Below, piece after piece: positions 33,527 through 41,978 of a stretch of 64,000 nucleotides of DNA (its first letter is position 1; every line of letters begins with the position of its first letter). The stretch is from Armatimonadota bacterium. GTDB lineage: Bacteria > Armatimonadota > UBA5829 > JAUSEB01. The notes under the pieces were generated by a model, which searched no databases, was not told the DNA's origin, and saw nothing but the letters and a program-made list of their open reading frames with translations. The stretch spans positions 23,273 through 87,272 of the forward strand of contig JAUSGG010000056.1 of NCBI GenBank assembly GCA_030649165.1. The letters run 5' to 3'. Position numbers and translations under genes: made by a program.

Positions 33527-35313
33527 CAGTCACTGACGAACTGATCACGTCCGAAAGCTTCGATCGACTCCTTGCTGAGGCCAAGGCTCTGTCGCGCCGA
33601 GAAGAGGGCAGAGAGATAACGCTCAAGTGCGAGCCGGCGGAGATCGTCCGGCTGGCGGGCGTCTTCCGAGACGACCCGGAACTCAGGTTCAGCTTCCTGA
33701 GCGACATCGTATACGTCGATCACTACGGTCAGCCGGGCAACGGCGCCAGGTTCGAGCTAATATACCGCGCATACAACCTCGACGATTACCGACGAATCCA
33801 CATCAGAGTCCCGGTCCCCGATGGGCAGTCGGTGGACTCCGTGGCGGGGATTTGGCCGGCGGCCAATTGGTACGAGCGCGAAGCGTTCGACCTGATGGGC
33901 TTCCGGTTCGCCAACCATCCCGATCCGCGGCGGATTCTGCTGCCGAGCGCGTTCGCAGGCCATCCACTCCGCAAGGACTTCCCGATCGGCGGTGAGGAGG
34001 TCCAATTCAGCGTCAACTGGGGCGAAATCGAGCCGCAGGAGACCATGCTGGACCAATGCTTCGAGGGGATGACCTGGAAGGAGTACGTCGAACGCGGTGA
34101 CGACATAGAGACTGAGGCCGGCGCAAGCCCGCTTCGGAAATGGGCCGAAGAGGACAGGATGATCATCAATATGGGACCCCAGCACCCGAGCACGCACGGA
34201 GTGCTGAGGCTGGCGCTGGCCCTGGAAGGTGAGACCGTCCTGGACGCGGCCTGTGACATTGGGTTCCTGCACACCGGCATCGAGAAGAGCGCCGAGCAGT
34301 TGATGTTCCAGCAGGCGCTGACGCTCACCGACCGTATGGACTATGCCGGTCCGCTGGGCGACAATCTCGCGTACGTGCTCTCTGTCGAGAAGCTGCTGGG
34401 GATAGAGGTCCCGCCGAGAGCCCAGGCGCTCCGGGTCATGCTGGCCGAACTTACGCGCATCGCCAGTCATTTGCTGTTCCTCGGCACGCACGCGCTTGAA
34501 CTTGGCGCGGTGAGCGTGTTCCTGTACTGTTTTCAGGACAGGGAGCAAATCCTCGACATATTCGAGCTCGCGTCCGGCGTCAGGTTGATGACCAGTTACA
34601 TCAACATCGGCGGCCTGCGTGACGATATTCCCGAAGGGTTCAGCGCGAAAGTCCGCGAGTTCCTGGAGTATCTTCCGCCGAAACTGGTCGAATACCACGC
34701 GCTTCTGACGCGAAACCCGATCTGGTTGGAGCGAACCCGCGGTGTCGGCGTTATCAGCGTCGAAGACGGGATCCGAATGGGGGTCAGCGGCGCGAACATA
34801 AGAGGCTCCGGCCTGAAATGGGACGTTCGCAAGGCCTGGCCTTACTCCGGCTACGAGAACTACGACTTCGAGATACCGACCGGCTCCAACGGCGACGTAT
34901 ACGACCGGTATCTCGTGCGGATGGAGGAGATGCGCCAGAGCCTGAGAATCGTCAGACAGGCGCTCGACAACTTGCCCGGCGGAGACTACCGCATATCGGA
35001 TTACAAGATCGTTCTTCCGCCGCGCGACAGGCTGGCGGTGAGTATGGAGGCCGTTATTCATCACTTCCTGGTGGCGTCTCGCGGGTTCGACGTGCCCGCT
35101 GGTGACGCGTACGTGAGCACGGAAAGCGCGCGGGGCGAGATGGGATTCCACGTCGTAAGCCACGGCGGGCCGAAACCCTGGAGGATGAAAATGCGCCCGC
35201 CGTCGTTCGCCACGCTTCAGGCGCTGCCCAAGATGGTGACGGGAGGAATGTTGGCCGATGTCGTTGCGACGGTGGGGAGTATCGATATCATACTGGGCGA
35301 GGTGGATCGGTGA
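33523..35313 (+). CDS. nuoCD: Fused NADH-quinone oxidoreductase subunits C and D
   Basis: 596 residues. Residues about 1-180 are NuoC (30-kDa subunit: YREALEAFDLMG-type [27 protein letters not shown]), and from about 205 to the end NuoD (49-kDa: [57 protein letters not shown]-terminal [12 protein letters not shown]). The fusion occurs in several phyla, including Enterobacteria. NuoD forms the quinone pocket with NuoB. The C-terminus is intact, so the neighbouring cassette did not damage it. Confidence 0.95.
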   Translation: MTVTDELITSESFDRLLAEAKALSRREEGREITLKCEPAEIVRLAGVFRDDPELRFSFLSDIVYVDHYGQPGNGARFELIYRAYNLDDYRRIHIRVPVPDGQSVDSVAGIWPAANWYEREAFDLMGFRFANHPDPRRILLPSAFAGHPLRKDFPIGGEEVQFSVNWGEIEPQETMLDQCFEGMTWKEYVERGDDIETEAGASPLRKWAEEDRMIINMGPQHPSTHGVLRLALALEGETVLDAACDIGFLHTGIEKSAEQLMFQQALTLTDRMDYAGPLGDNLAYVLSVEKLLGIEVPPRAQALRVMLAELTRIASHLLFLGTHALELGAVSVFLYCFQDREQILDIFELASGVRLMTSYINIGGLRDDIPEGFSAKVREFLEYLPPKLVEYHALLTRNPIWLERTRGVGVISVEDGIRMGVSGANIRGSGLKWDVRKAWPYSGYENYDFEIPTGSNGDVYDRYLVRMEEMRQSLRIVRQALDNLPGGDYRISDYKIVLPPRDRLAVSMEAVIHHFLVASRGFDVPAGDAYVSTESARGEMGFHVVSHGGPKPWRMKMRPPSFATLQALPKMVTGGMLADVVATVGSIDIILGEVDR

Positions 35314-35556
35314 GCAGGGCTACGAGGTCTTAGTTAACCAATTGTTACTATGGCCTGCTTACTAGCCGGCTTAATAAACTAAAACGGCGATTTGGTTTAC
35401 TATGGGTTTCGATTACGGGTGACGGCAAGGTTGTCCGACGTGAACTGAGACGACGACTGAAGGGAAAGCCTGCCTAGTTGCCTAATGCTGTACCGCCGAT
35501 GTTACTCCGACCACATCGGCCTGCTTGATTCAGAGCTATCACAGGAGAGGCCCATC
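35314..35556. other. Left border of the defence-like cassette
   Basis: About 170-240 bp, AT-richer than the nuo genes (TTAGTTAACCAATTGTTACTATGG ... TTAATAAACTAAAACGG in two parts). It should carry the cassette promoter; no consensus pair of boxes is clear. I found no direct repeat shared with the right border at 44792. Confidence 0.45.
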
Positions 35557-38500
35557 TTGGAGCTTCGTGAAGGCCAGATCGTCACAGGACCATTCTTTAG
35601 CGAGCCGATGCGGATCGTCACCGCGAAACCGGCGGGCGATGGCACGTGGGTTGTCGGACTGGTGGGATTGCAGACAAGTCGATTTCGCGAAGTGCCCCTG
35701 GGCCCCAGCGAGCTTTCGCTTCTGCATGTCAACGAGGCCGAATATTCCTATGACGGCGACGGCAGCCTCCTCCGCTTGGGCCTACAATCGCACGCGCTCG
35801 GCATCGCTTATGAGTTCGATCCGTACTTCGGGCTTTCTATATCCCGCGTTGACCCACTCCCCCACCAGTTGGAGGCCGTCTACGACTACCTGCTGAAGCT
35901 CGCCAGTGTCAAGTTCCTGCTCGCGGATGACGCCGGAGCAGGAAAAACGATTATGGCCGGGTTGCTCGTCAAGGAGTTGAAGCTGCGCGGGCTCGCGGAT
36001 CGCATATTGATTGTCTGCCCCGCCAACCTGACTTTTCAGTGGCAGCGGGAGCTTACCGAGAAATTCGACGAGAAGTTCCGGGTTTGTGCGGGATCGGACG
36101 TCAAGAACCAGTTCGGCCTGAATGAATGGATGGAAACCCCGCAGATTATCACGTCGCTGGACCTCGCTAAACGCGATGACATACTGCCGGGTCTGAGGCA
36201 GTGCCGATGGAACCTCGTGATTGTGGATGAGGCCCACAGAATGTCTGCCGCGTCACACGACAAGAAGAGCCTGCGCTACAAACTCGGCGAATTGCTGCGG
36301 GATCGCACCGATAATATGCTGCTCTTAACCGCGACGCCGCACAAAGGGGATCCGGAAAACTTCACGCTTTTCCTGCGGCTTCTGGACGAGGATGCCTTCG
36401 CCGATGTTCGCTCGATACGGCAGGCCATGGACAACCGCCGCGCGCCCTTCTATCTCCGTCGCACGAAAGAGGCCATGGTATACTTCCCGGAGCTTCAGCC
36501 CGACGGAACCTGGGCGACAAAGAAGATATTCACTAAACGGATTCCACACACTGTGGCCTTCGGGATCGACGGCGCCGAATTCCGGCTGTACACGGACGTA
36601 ACTAGGTTCGTCAAGAAGCAGTCCGCTGCCGCGGCGGCCCGCGGAAACGATCGCGCGGCCCGAGCAGTTGGATTTCTTATGACTCTGTATCAGCGTCGGT
36701 TGGCCTCCAGCGCTTACGCCATACAAAGGTCACTTGAAAACCGCGCCAGGAAGCTGCAGGAGAATCTGAAGAAAGCCAAAGAACTTGCGGATACCGCCCC
36801 TCCTGACATTCCCGATCCGGAAGAAATGGAGGAGATGGAGGACAGCGAACGCGAGCAGATCGAGTCCATACTCAATGCGATTACCATAACCAGAAGCCCT
36901 GAACTCATCACCCAGGAGACCGATGAGCTGCTCGGCCTCGCGTCTCAGGCGGAAAAGGTGAAGCTGGCCGGGGAGGAAGCCAAACTCTCCCGGCTGAAAA
37001 GCCTTCTTACCGATGAGGGTTTCTTCAACGAGCCTGGCAAGAGGCTGCTCATCTTCACGGAGTTCAAGGACACGCTGCACTATCTAGCTGGCAAGGGGGC
37101 CGGGGTTGTCGGTAAGCTCGAGGAATGGGGTTTCAAGGTCGGGGTCATACATGGCGGGATGCGGCCCGGCTCACGTGACGATCCCGGCACCAGACTCTAC
37201 ACCGAACAGCAGTTCAAGGACGGAGCTATCCAGATATTGGTGGCGACCGAAGCCGCCGGCGAGGGGATCAACCTGCAGTGCTGCCACATCATGTTCAACT
37301 ACGATATTCCCTGGAATCCCAATCGCCTGGAACAGCGCATGGGCCGAATCCATCGCTACGGTCAGACCCAGGACTGCCTGATCTTCAATTTCGTGGCGGC
37401 GAACACCGTCGAAGGGGCGGTGCTGAACAAGCTCCTCGACAAGCTGCAGGAGATTCGTGACGCGCTCGACGATGACGCCGTCTTCAACGTCGTCGGCGAG
37501 GTTCTGCCGTCCTCCCAGATCCACCGAATATTCCGGGACTACTACGCCGGGAAGCTGGGGGATGCGGACCTGGAAGAGGAAATCCTCGGTCCCAATCAGG
37601 TCGAGCGGTATAGATCCGTGTGTCAGAGCGCCTTGGAGGGTCTGGCCTCGAAGAGGCTGAACCTGGCGATGCTGGTCGAGCGCCGCGCGCTTGCGAAAGA
37701 ACGGCGGCTGGTGCCGGAGACGATTGCCCGCTTCCTCAAGGATGCGAGCGCCTACGTGCCGATGACACTCCGGTCTGCCTCATCATCATCGCACACCTTC
37801 GACGGCATCACAACCCCTCCTGTTCTGCGCCGCTACAGCGAGGACCCCGGATGGAAGCTTGCGGCGGTCGCCAGCAGGTATCCTCCCTTCTCCACCGATA
37901 GAAAAGCCGCCGAAGACGCCAAACTGGAATGGGTTACGCCGGGGCATCCGCTCTTTGAGGCGATTCGGCGGCACGTGGCGGCCGGCTCACAGGAGTGTTT
38001 TGCGCAGGGCGCCTGTTTCTATTCACTGGACCACGATAAGCCGGCGCGTCTGGATTTCTTCCGCGCGCAGGTCGTAGACGGCCTGGGTCACGTGATACAC
38101 GAGCGACTGTTCGTGGTGGAGATGGCGGAAGAGGGCGAGCCATGCCTGCGGGAACCGGGGATCCTGGGAAACATGCAACCGGCGCCACCGTCCCACGCAC
38201 AGGATGTCATTGACGGGATCGGCGCTGAAGCCTGGCTGCGCGAGCGCGCTCTGACTCCGTTCCTTGAAGAAGTACGGCAGGAACGCGTCGCGGAAGTCGA
38301 ACGGATCGCGGAGCACGTGGAGCTTTCGCTTGGTGAGCTTATCCAGAGGGAAGACGAGCTTATCGGAAGGTTCTCCGAAGCGGCCGAGCGGGGCGACGAC
38401 GGCGCGGCCGGCAACCTGAAACAGGCGGAGGACCGGCAGACCGACGTCATCCACAGACGTGACCGCAGGCGCAGAGAACTGGAGAGGCAGCGGTCGCTGC

Positions 38501-39003
38501 TGCTGCAGAGCGTCGAACGGATCACCAGCGTCATGATTCTGCCGCATCCCGACAGGGACCGTCCCGATGTGCGGAATCTCAAGCCTGATCCCGAAACCGA
38601 GGCCATAGCGATGCGCGTCGCCGCGGAGTACGAGGAAGCCGCCGGACGAACCGTAACCGACGTTCACGAGAAGAACCTCGGATACGATCTGACCAGCCTC
38701 GACACCAGTACCGGCGATCTGAGGCTGATAGAGGTGAAAGGCATAGCGGCCGAGACCGGAACCGTCTGTCTCTCTCCAAACGAGAAGCGCGTCGCGGAAG
38801 ACCGCCCAGATTGCTACTGGCTCTATGTGGTGACCAACTGCAAGACAGAGCCTCGCCTTCAGGAACCAGTCTTCGACCCGGCGCGGCTTGGGTGGCGCGA
38901 GGTCAGCAAAGTGCACCACTATCAGCTTTCCGTTTCGGCCATGGGAAAGGCTATGACACTTCACGAACCGCGCGGTAGCTACGGCAAGGGGCAAGAGAAA
39001 TGA
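35557..39003 (+). CDS. SNF2-type DEAD/DEAH helicase with C-terminal DUF3883 (DrmD-like), defence cassette gene 1
   Basis: 1148 residues from TTG 35557, preceded by AGGAG 9 nt upstream; an ATG at 35485 would add 24 residues without a ribosome-binding site, and the family usually begins near LELREGQIVTGPF. SF2 motifs: LLADDAGAGKTIMAGLL (Walker A), VIVDEAHRMSA, LLLTATPHKGD, then ATEAAGEGINLQ and NRLEQRMGRIHRYGQT. The last 110 residues are DUF3883 (EKNLGYDLTSLD ... LIEVKGIAAETG), a PD-(D/E)XK-like fold with D...ExK, so it may cut or hold DNA. It resembles DrmD of class 1 DISARM. The stop overlaps the next start by 4 bp (ATGA). Confidence 0.88.
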   Translation: MELREGQIVTGPFFSEPMRIVTAKPAGDGTWVVGLVGLQTSRFREVPLGPSELSLLHVNEAEYSYDGDGSLLRLGLQSHALGIAYEFDPYFGLSISRVDPLPHQLEAVYDYLLKLASVKFLLADDAGAGKTIMAGLLVKELKLRGLADRILIVCPANLTFQWQRELTEKFDEKFRVCAGSDVKNQFGLNEWMETPQIITSLDLAKRDDILPGLRQCRWNLVIVDEAHRMSAASHDKKSLRYKLGELLRDRTDNMLLLTATPHKGDPENFTLFLRLLDEDAFADVRSIRQAMDNRRAPFYLRRTKEAMVYFPELQPDGTWATKKIFTKRIPHTVAFGIDGAEFRLYTDVTRFVKKQSAAAAARGNDRAARAVGFLMTLYQRRLASSAYAIQRSLENRARKLQENLKKAKELADTAPPDIPDPEEMEEMEDSEREQIESILNAITITRSPELITQETDELLGLASQAEKVKLAGEEAKLSRLKSLLTDEGFFNEPGKRLLIFTEFKDTLHYLAGKGAGVVGKLEEWGFKVGVIHGGMRPGSRDDPGTRLYTEQQFKDGAIQILVATEAAGEGINLQCCHIMFNYDIPWNPNRLEQRMGRIHRYGQTQDCLIFNFVAANTVEGAVLNKLLDKLQEIRDALDDDAVFNVVGEVLPSSQIHRIFRDYYAGKLGDADLEEEILGPNQVERYRSVCQSALEGLASKRLNLAMLVERRALAKERRLVPETIARFLKDASAYVPMTLRSASSSSHTFDGITTPPVLRRYSEDPGWKLAAVASRYPPFSTDRKAAEDAKLEWVTPGHPLFEAIRRHVAAGSQECFAQGACFYSLDHDKPARLDFFRAQVVDGLGHVIHERLFVVEMAEEGEPCLREPGILGNMQPAPPSHAQDVIDGIGAEAWLRERALTPFLEEVRQERVAEVERIAEHVELSLGELIQREDELIGRFSEAAERGDDGAAGNLKQAEDRQTDVIHRRDRRRRELERQRSLLLQSVERITSVMILPHPDRDRPDVRNLKPDPETEAIAMRVAAEYEEAAGRTVTDVHEKNLGYDLTSLDTSTGDLRLIEVKGIAAETGTVCLSPNEKRVAEDRPDCYWLYVVTNCKTEPRLQEPVFDPARLGWREVSKVHHYQLSVSAMGKAMTLHEPRGSYGKGQEK

Positions 39004-41969
39004 CCATCCCACGCGAGTGCAAACGCCTGATAGAGGTCGATTTTCCGATTGCGGAGGTCAGCAAGCATTCGGCCAGGGAGAAGAGCATCCGGCATGGACA
39101 TCCATCCACGCTCCATTTGTGGTGGGCGCGGAGGCCGTTGGCGGCGTGTCGGTCGGTGCTATTGGGCCTCCTGCTGCCCGACCCCTGCGATCCCAACTGC
39201 CCGGAGGATTTTGGGTCCGTTGCACGGGCGGCGCTGGGTCCGGTCCCTTGCGGGATCGGGCCGGATGATGAGGGCCTTCGCAAGGGGCTGCTGAAGTTCA
39301 TCGCGGACTTCGCCAACTGGGACATGTCGTCAAATCCGGTCTACGTAAAAGCCGGGCGCGAACTGGTGAAGGCCGCCCATGGGGAGGAGCCGCCGCTCGT
39401 CGTTGACCCGTTCGCGGGCGGTGGAAGCATCCCGCTGGAAGCGCTCAGGCTGGGCTGCGACGCTTTCGCCAGCGATCTCAACCCTGTCGCCTGTCTGATC
39501 CTGAAGGTCTTGCTGGAGGATATTCCCCGCCACGGGCCGGAACTAGCCGAGGAACTCCGGCGGGTTGGCAAAGAGATCAAGGAGAAGGCGGAAAAGGAGC
39601 TTGCCGAGTTCTATCCCCCCGATCCTGATGGCTCGCGGCCTATCGCCTATCTATGGGCGCGGACCGTCCGCTGCGAGTCGCCGAACTGCGGGTGTGAAAT
39701 CCCGCTGGCCCGTTCGTTCTGGCTATCGAAGAAGACGAATCGCAGGCGGGCGCTGAAGTATAGCGTGGACCGGACCGGGCGCGTTCCCAAAGTCGAGTTC
39801 GACATATTCACGCCTAAGTCGGAAGAGGAAGTCCAGAACGGCACCGTCTCCCGCGCGAACGCCACATGCCCCGCTTGTAGGATCGTCCTGCCCGCTCCGC
39901 GAGTCCGCGAGCAGCTTGCCGCACAGCGCGGCGGGGCGGACGTGATCTTCGATGAGAATGGCAACCGCGTTGGTGGAGCGCGCCTGACGACCGTGGTCAC
40001 CATTCGCGAGGGTCAGCAGGGGCGCAACTATCGTCTGGCTGAGGCGCGTGACTACGAAGCTGTTTGGAAGGCAACAGCCCGGCTTGAGGAGATCAACTCC
40101 CTGCCTCTGCCAAACGGTCTTTCACCCGTACCGGACGAACCACTTCCGCCAATCGGCACTCTCGGCTTTCGCGTCCAGCGTTACGGCATGCTGCAGTGGG
40201 GCGATCTCTTCACGGCGAGGCAGAAGGTGGGTTTGACCACCCTGGCGACCAGTACATCTGCGGAGACCAGGCGCGGCATGCTCGTTGCATTGCTGGCTTT
40301 GGCTGCAAGTCGATGTGCCGAGCAGTCCACAAGCCTAGTCAGATGGAGAACGACGGTCGAAGCCGTCGCGGGCACGTTTGGTCGTCAGGCATTGCCGATC
40401 ATGTGGGACTTCGTGGAGATTGTGATTACCGCCGACGGAGGCTCAAGCTATATTGCCGCCACCGAATGGGTAGCTGAAGTGGTCGCGGCACTGACGTGCG
40501 CGATCCGCCGAGCTGGACAAGTTGAGTTGTCCGACGCATGCGAATCACCCATTCCCACGAGTTCGGCCGGCGCAATCTTCACCGATCCGCCCTATTACGA
40601 CGCCATCCCCTATTCTGACCTTTCCGATTTCTTCCTGGCGTGGCTGAAAAGGATGCTGCCAGGATACCCAGTTCTGCGGGATCCATTTGACCCGGATAAC
40701 CCACTCAGTCCGAAGTGGCAGGAGATCGTTCAGGATGAGACTCGCATCGTGAATGGCCGAGCGAAGGACAAGAGTTTCTTCGAAGAGAGAATGGGCGTAG
40801 CCTTCGCCGAGAGTAGACGAGTGTTGGCTGAAGACGGAGTAGGGTGCGTGGTCTTCGCTCACAAGACGACGGAAGGGTGGGAAGCCCTACTGGCCGGGAT
40901 GGTGCAGGGAGGATGGGTCATTACCGGATCATGGCCGATAGCCACCGAACGGCCAGGGCGACTGCGGTCCCAGGACTCCGCGGCCCTGGCTACAAGCGTG
41001 CACCTTGTCTGCCGCCCAAGGCCCGCCGATGCGCCGGTTGGCGACTGGGCCGAGATACTCCAGCAGCTTCCCGGCAGGATCGCTGACTGGATGGAGCGAC
41101 TCTCCAAGGAGGGCGTACGCGGCGCGGACCTGGTGTTCGCCTGCATCGGCCCGGCGCTTGAGCTTTACAGCAAGTACCCGCGAGTAGAGACCCCCGAAGG
41201 CCGAACCGTTGACCTGGCTGAGTTCCTGGAGAAGGTGTGGGAGGTTGTTGGCCGCTCGGCTCTGGAGCAGATACTGGGAACCGCCGAAGCCCAGGCCCGC
41301 AATGGCGGTGCCGGCGCTTTGGAGCCGGACGCGCGTCTTACCGCGCTGTTCCTCTGGACGCTGCAGGCAACCGGGAACGGGAATGGTGAGGGGATTATTA
41401 CCGCGGAGGGCGCAGAGGACGCTGAGGGGGAGGATGGGGAAGCAGCGAAACCGAAAAAGCGCGGCCTCAGCCTCATGTACGATGTAGTTCGTCGATTCGC
41501 CCAGCCGCTCGGAATCCATCTTGAGGACTGGGAAGACAGGATTATCGAGACTGACAAAGGCGTGGTTCGGCTGCTGCCTGTTGTGGAACGCGCGAAGGGA
41601 CTGTTCGGCGAGGAAGGCGCGCAGGGAATGGCGGACCACATAGAGACCGCCGCCGCCCGTGGCGCGCAGGAGGCTTTCGACTTCGGCGATCTGTCGTCCG
41701 CCGCGCCGGTAGTCCGTGGGCGAGGCCGCTCCAAGAAAGCCGGCGGCGCGACGCAAACTCGCCGCGAAGCTACAACGCTCGACCGGGTCCACGCCGCCAT
41801 GCTGCTTCAGCGAAGCGGACGCGCAAACGCCCTTCGCGCGCTGATCGAGTCCGAACTCGACCGCGGCCCGGAGTTCCTCCGGCTTGCCAACGCGCTCTCC
41901 GCGTTGTACCCAAAGGATAGTGAAGAAAAAAGATTGGTGGATGCAATGCTGCTGGCTGTGAGGAGATAG
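39000..41969 (+). CDS. DUF1156 adenine-specific DNA methylase, defence cassette gene 2
   Basis: 989 residues. The N-terminus LIEVDFPIAEVSKHSAREK then IRHGHPSTLHLWWARRPLAA is the DUF1156 domain. SAM motif I: VVDPFAGGGSIPLEALRLGCDAF; catalytic motif IV: IFTDPPYYDAIPYSDLSDFF. A Zn-ribbon-like insert (CESPNCGCEIP ... ATCPACRI) lies between them. The protein is large, as in whole-cassette modifiers that mark self DNA. It is coupled to the helicase (ATGA) and followed 9 nt later by the DUF499 gene, so the three form one operon. Target sequence cannot be read. Confidence 0.9.
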   Translation: MTIPRECKRLIEVDFPIAEVSKHSAREKSIRHGHPSTLHLWWARRPLAACRSVLLGLLLPDPCDPNCPEDFGSVARAALGPVPCGIGPDDEGLRKGLLKFIADFANWDMSSNPVYVKAGRELVKAAHGEEPPLVVDPFAGGGSIPLEALRLGCDAFASDLNPVACLILKVLLEDIPRHGPELAEELRRVGKEIKEKAEKELAEFYPPDPDGSRPIAYLWARTVRCESPNCGCEIPLARSFWLSKKTNRRRALKYSVDRTGRVPKVEFDIFTPKSEEEVQNGTVSRANATCPACRIVLPAPRVREQLAAQRGGADVIFDENGNRVGGARLTTVVTIREGQQGRNYRLAEARDYEAVWKATARLEEINSLPLPNGLSPVPDEPLPPIGTLGFRVQRYGMLQWGDLFTARQKVGLTTLATSTSAETRRGMLVALLALAASRCAEQSTSLVRWRTTVEAVAGTFGRQALPIMWDFVEIVITADGGSSYIAATEWVAEVVAALTCAIRRAGQVELSDACESPIPTSSAGAIFTDPPYYDAIPYSDLSDFFLAWLKRMLPGYPVLRDPFDPDNPLSPKWQEIVQDETRIVNGRAKDKSFFEERMGVAFAESRRVLAEDGVGCVVFAHKTTEGWEALLAGMVQGGWVITGSWPIATERPGRLRSQDSAALATSVHLVCRPRPADAPVGDWAEILQQLPGRIADWMERLSKEGVRGADLVFACIGPALELYSKYPRVETPEGRTVDLAEFLEKVWEVVGRSALEQILGTAEAQARNGGAGALEPDARLTALFLWTLQATGNGNGEGIITAEGAEDAEGEDGEAAKPKKRGLSLMYDVVRRFAQPLGIHLEDWEDRIIETDKGVVRLLPVVERAKGLFGEEGAQGMADHIETAAARGAQEAFDFGDLSSAAPVVRGRGRSKKAGGATQTRREATTLDRVHAAMLLQRSGRANALRALIESELDRGPEFLRLANALSALYPKDSEEKRLVDAMLLAVRR

Positions 41970-41978
41970 GAGTGAGCC

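Noticed and set aside
33757..35163. Minus-strand frame of 468 codons opposite nuoCD
   Set aside because: Shadow of a conserved gene; no recognisable protein features.
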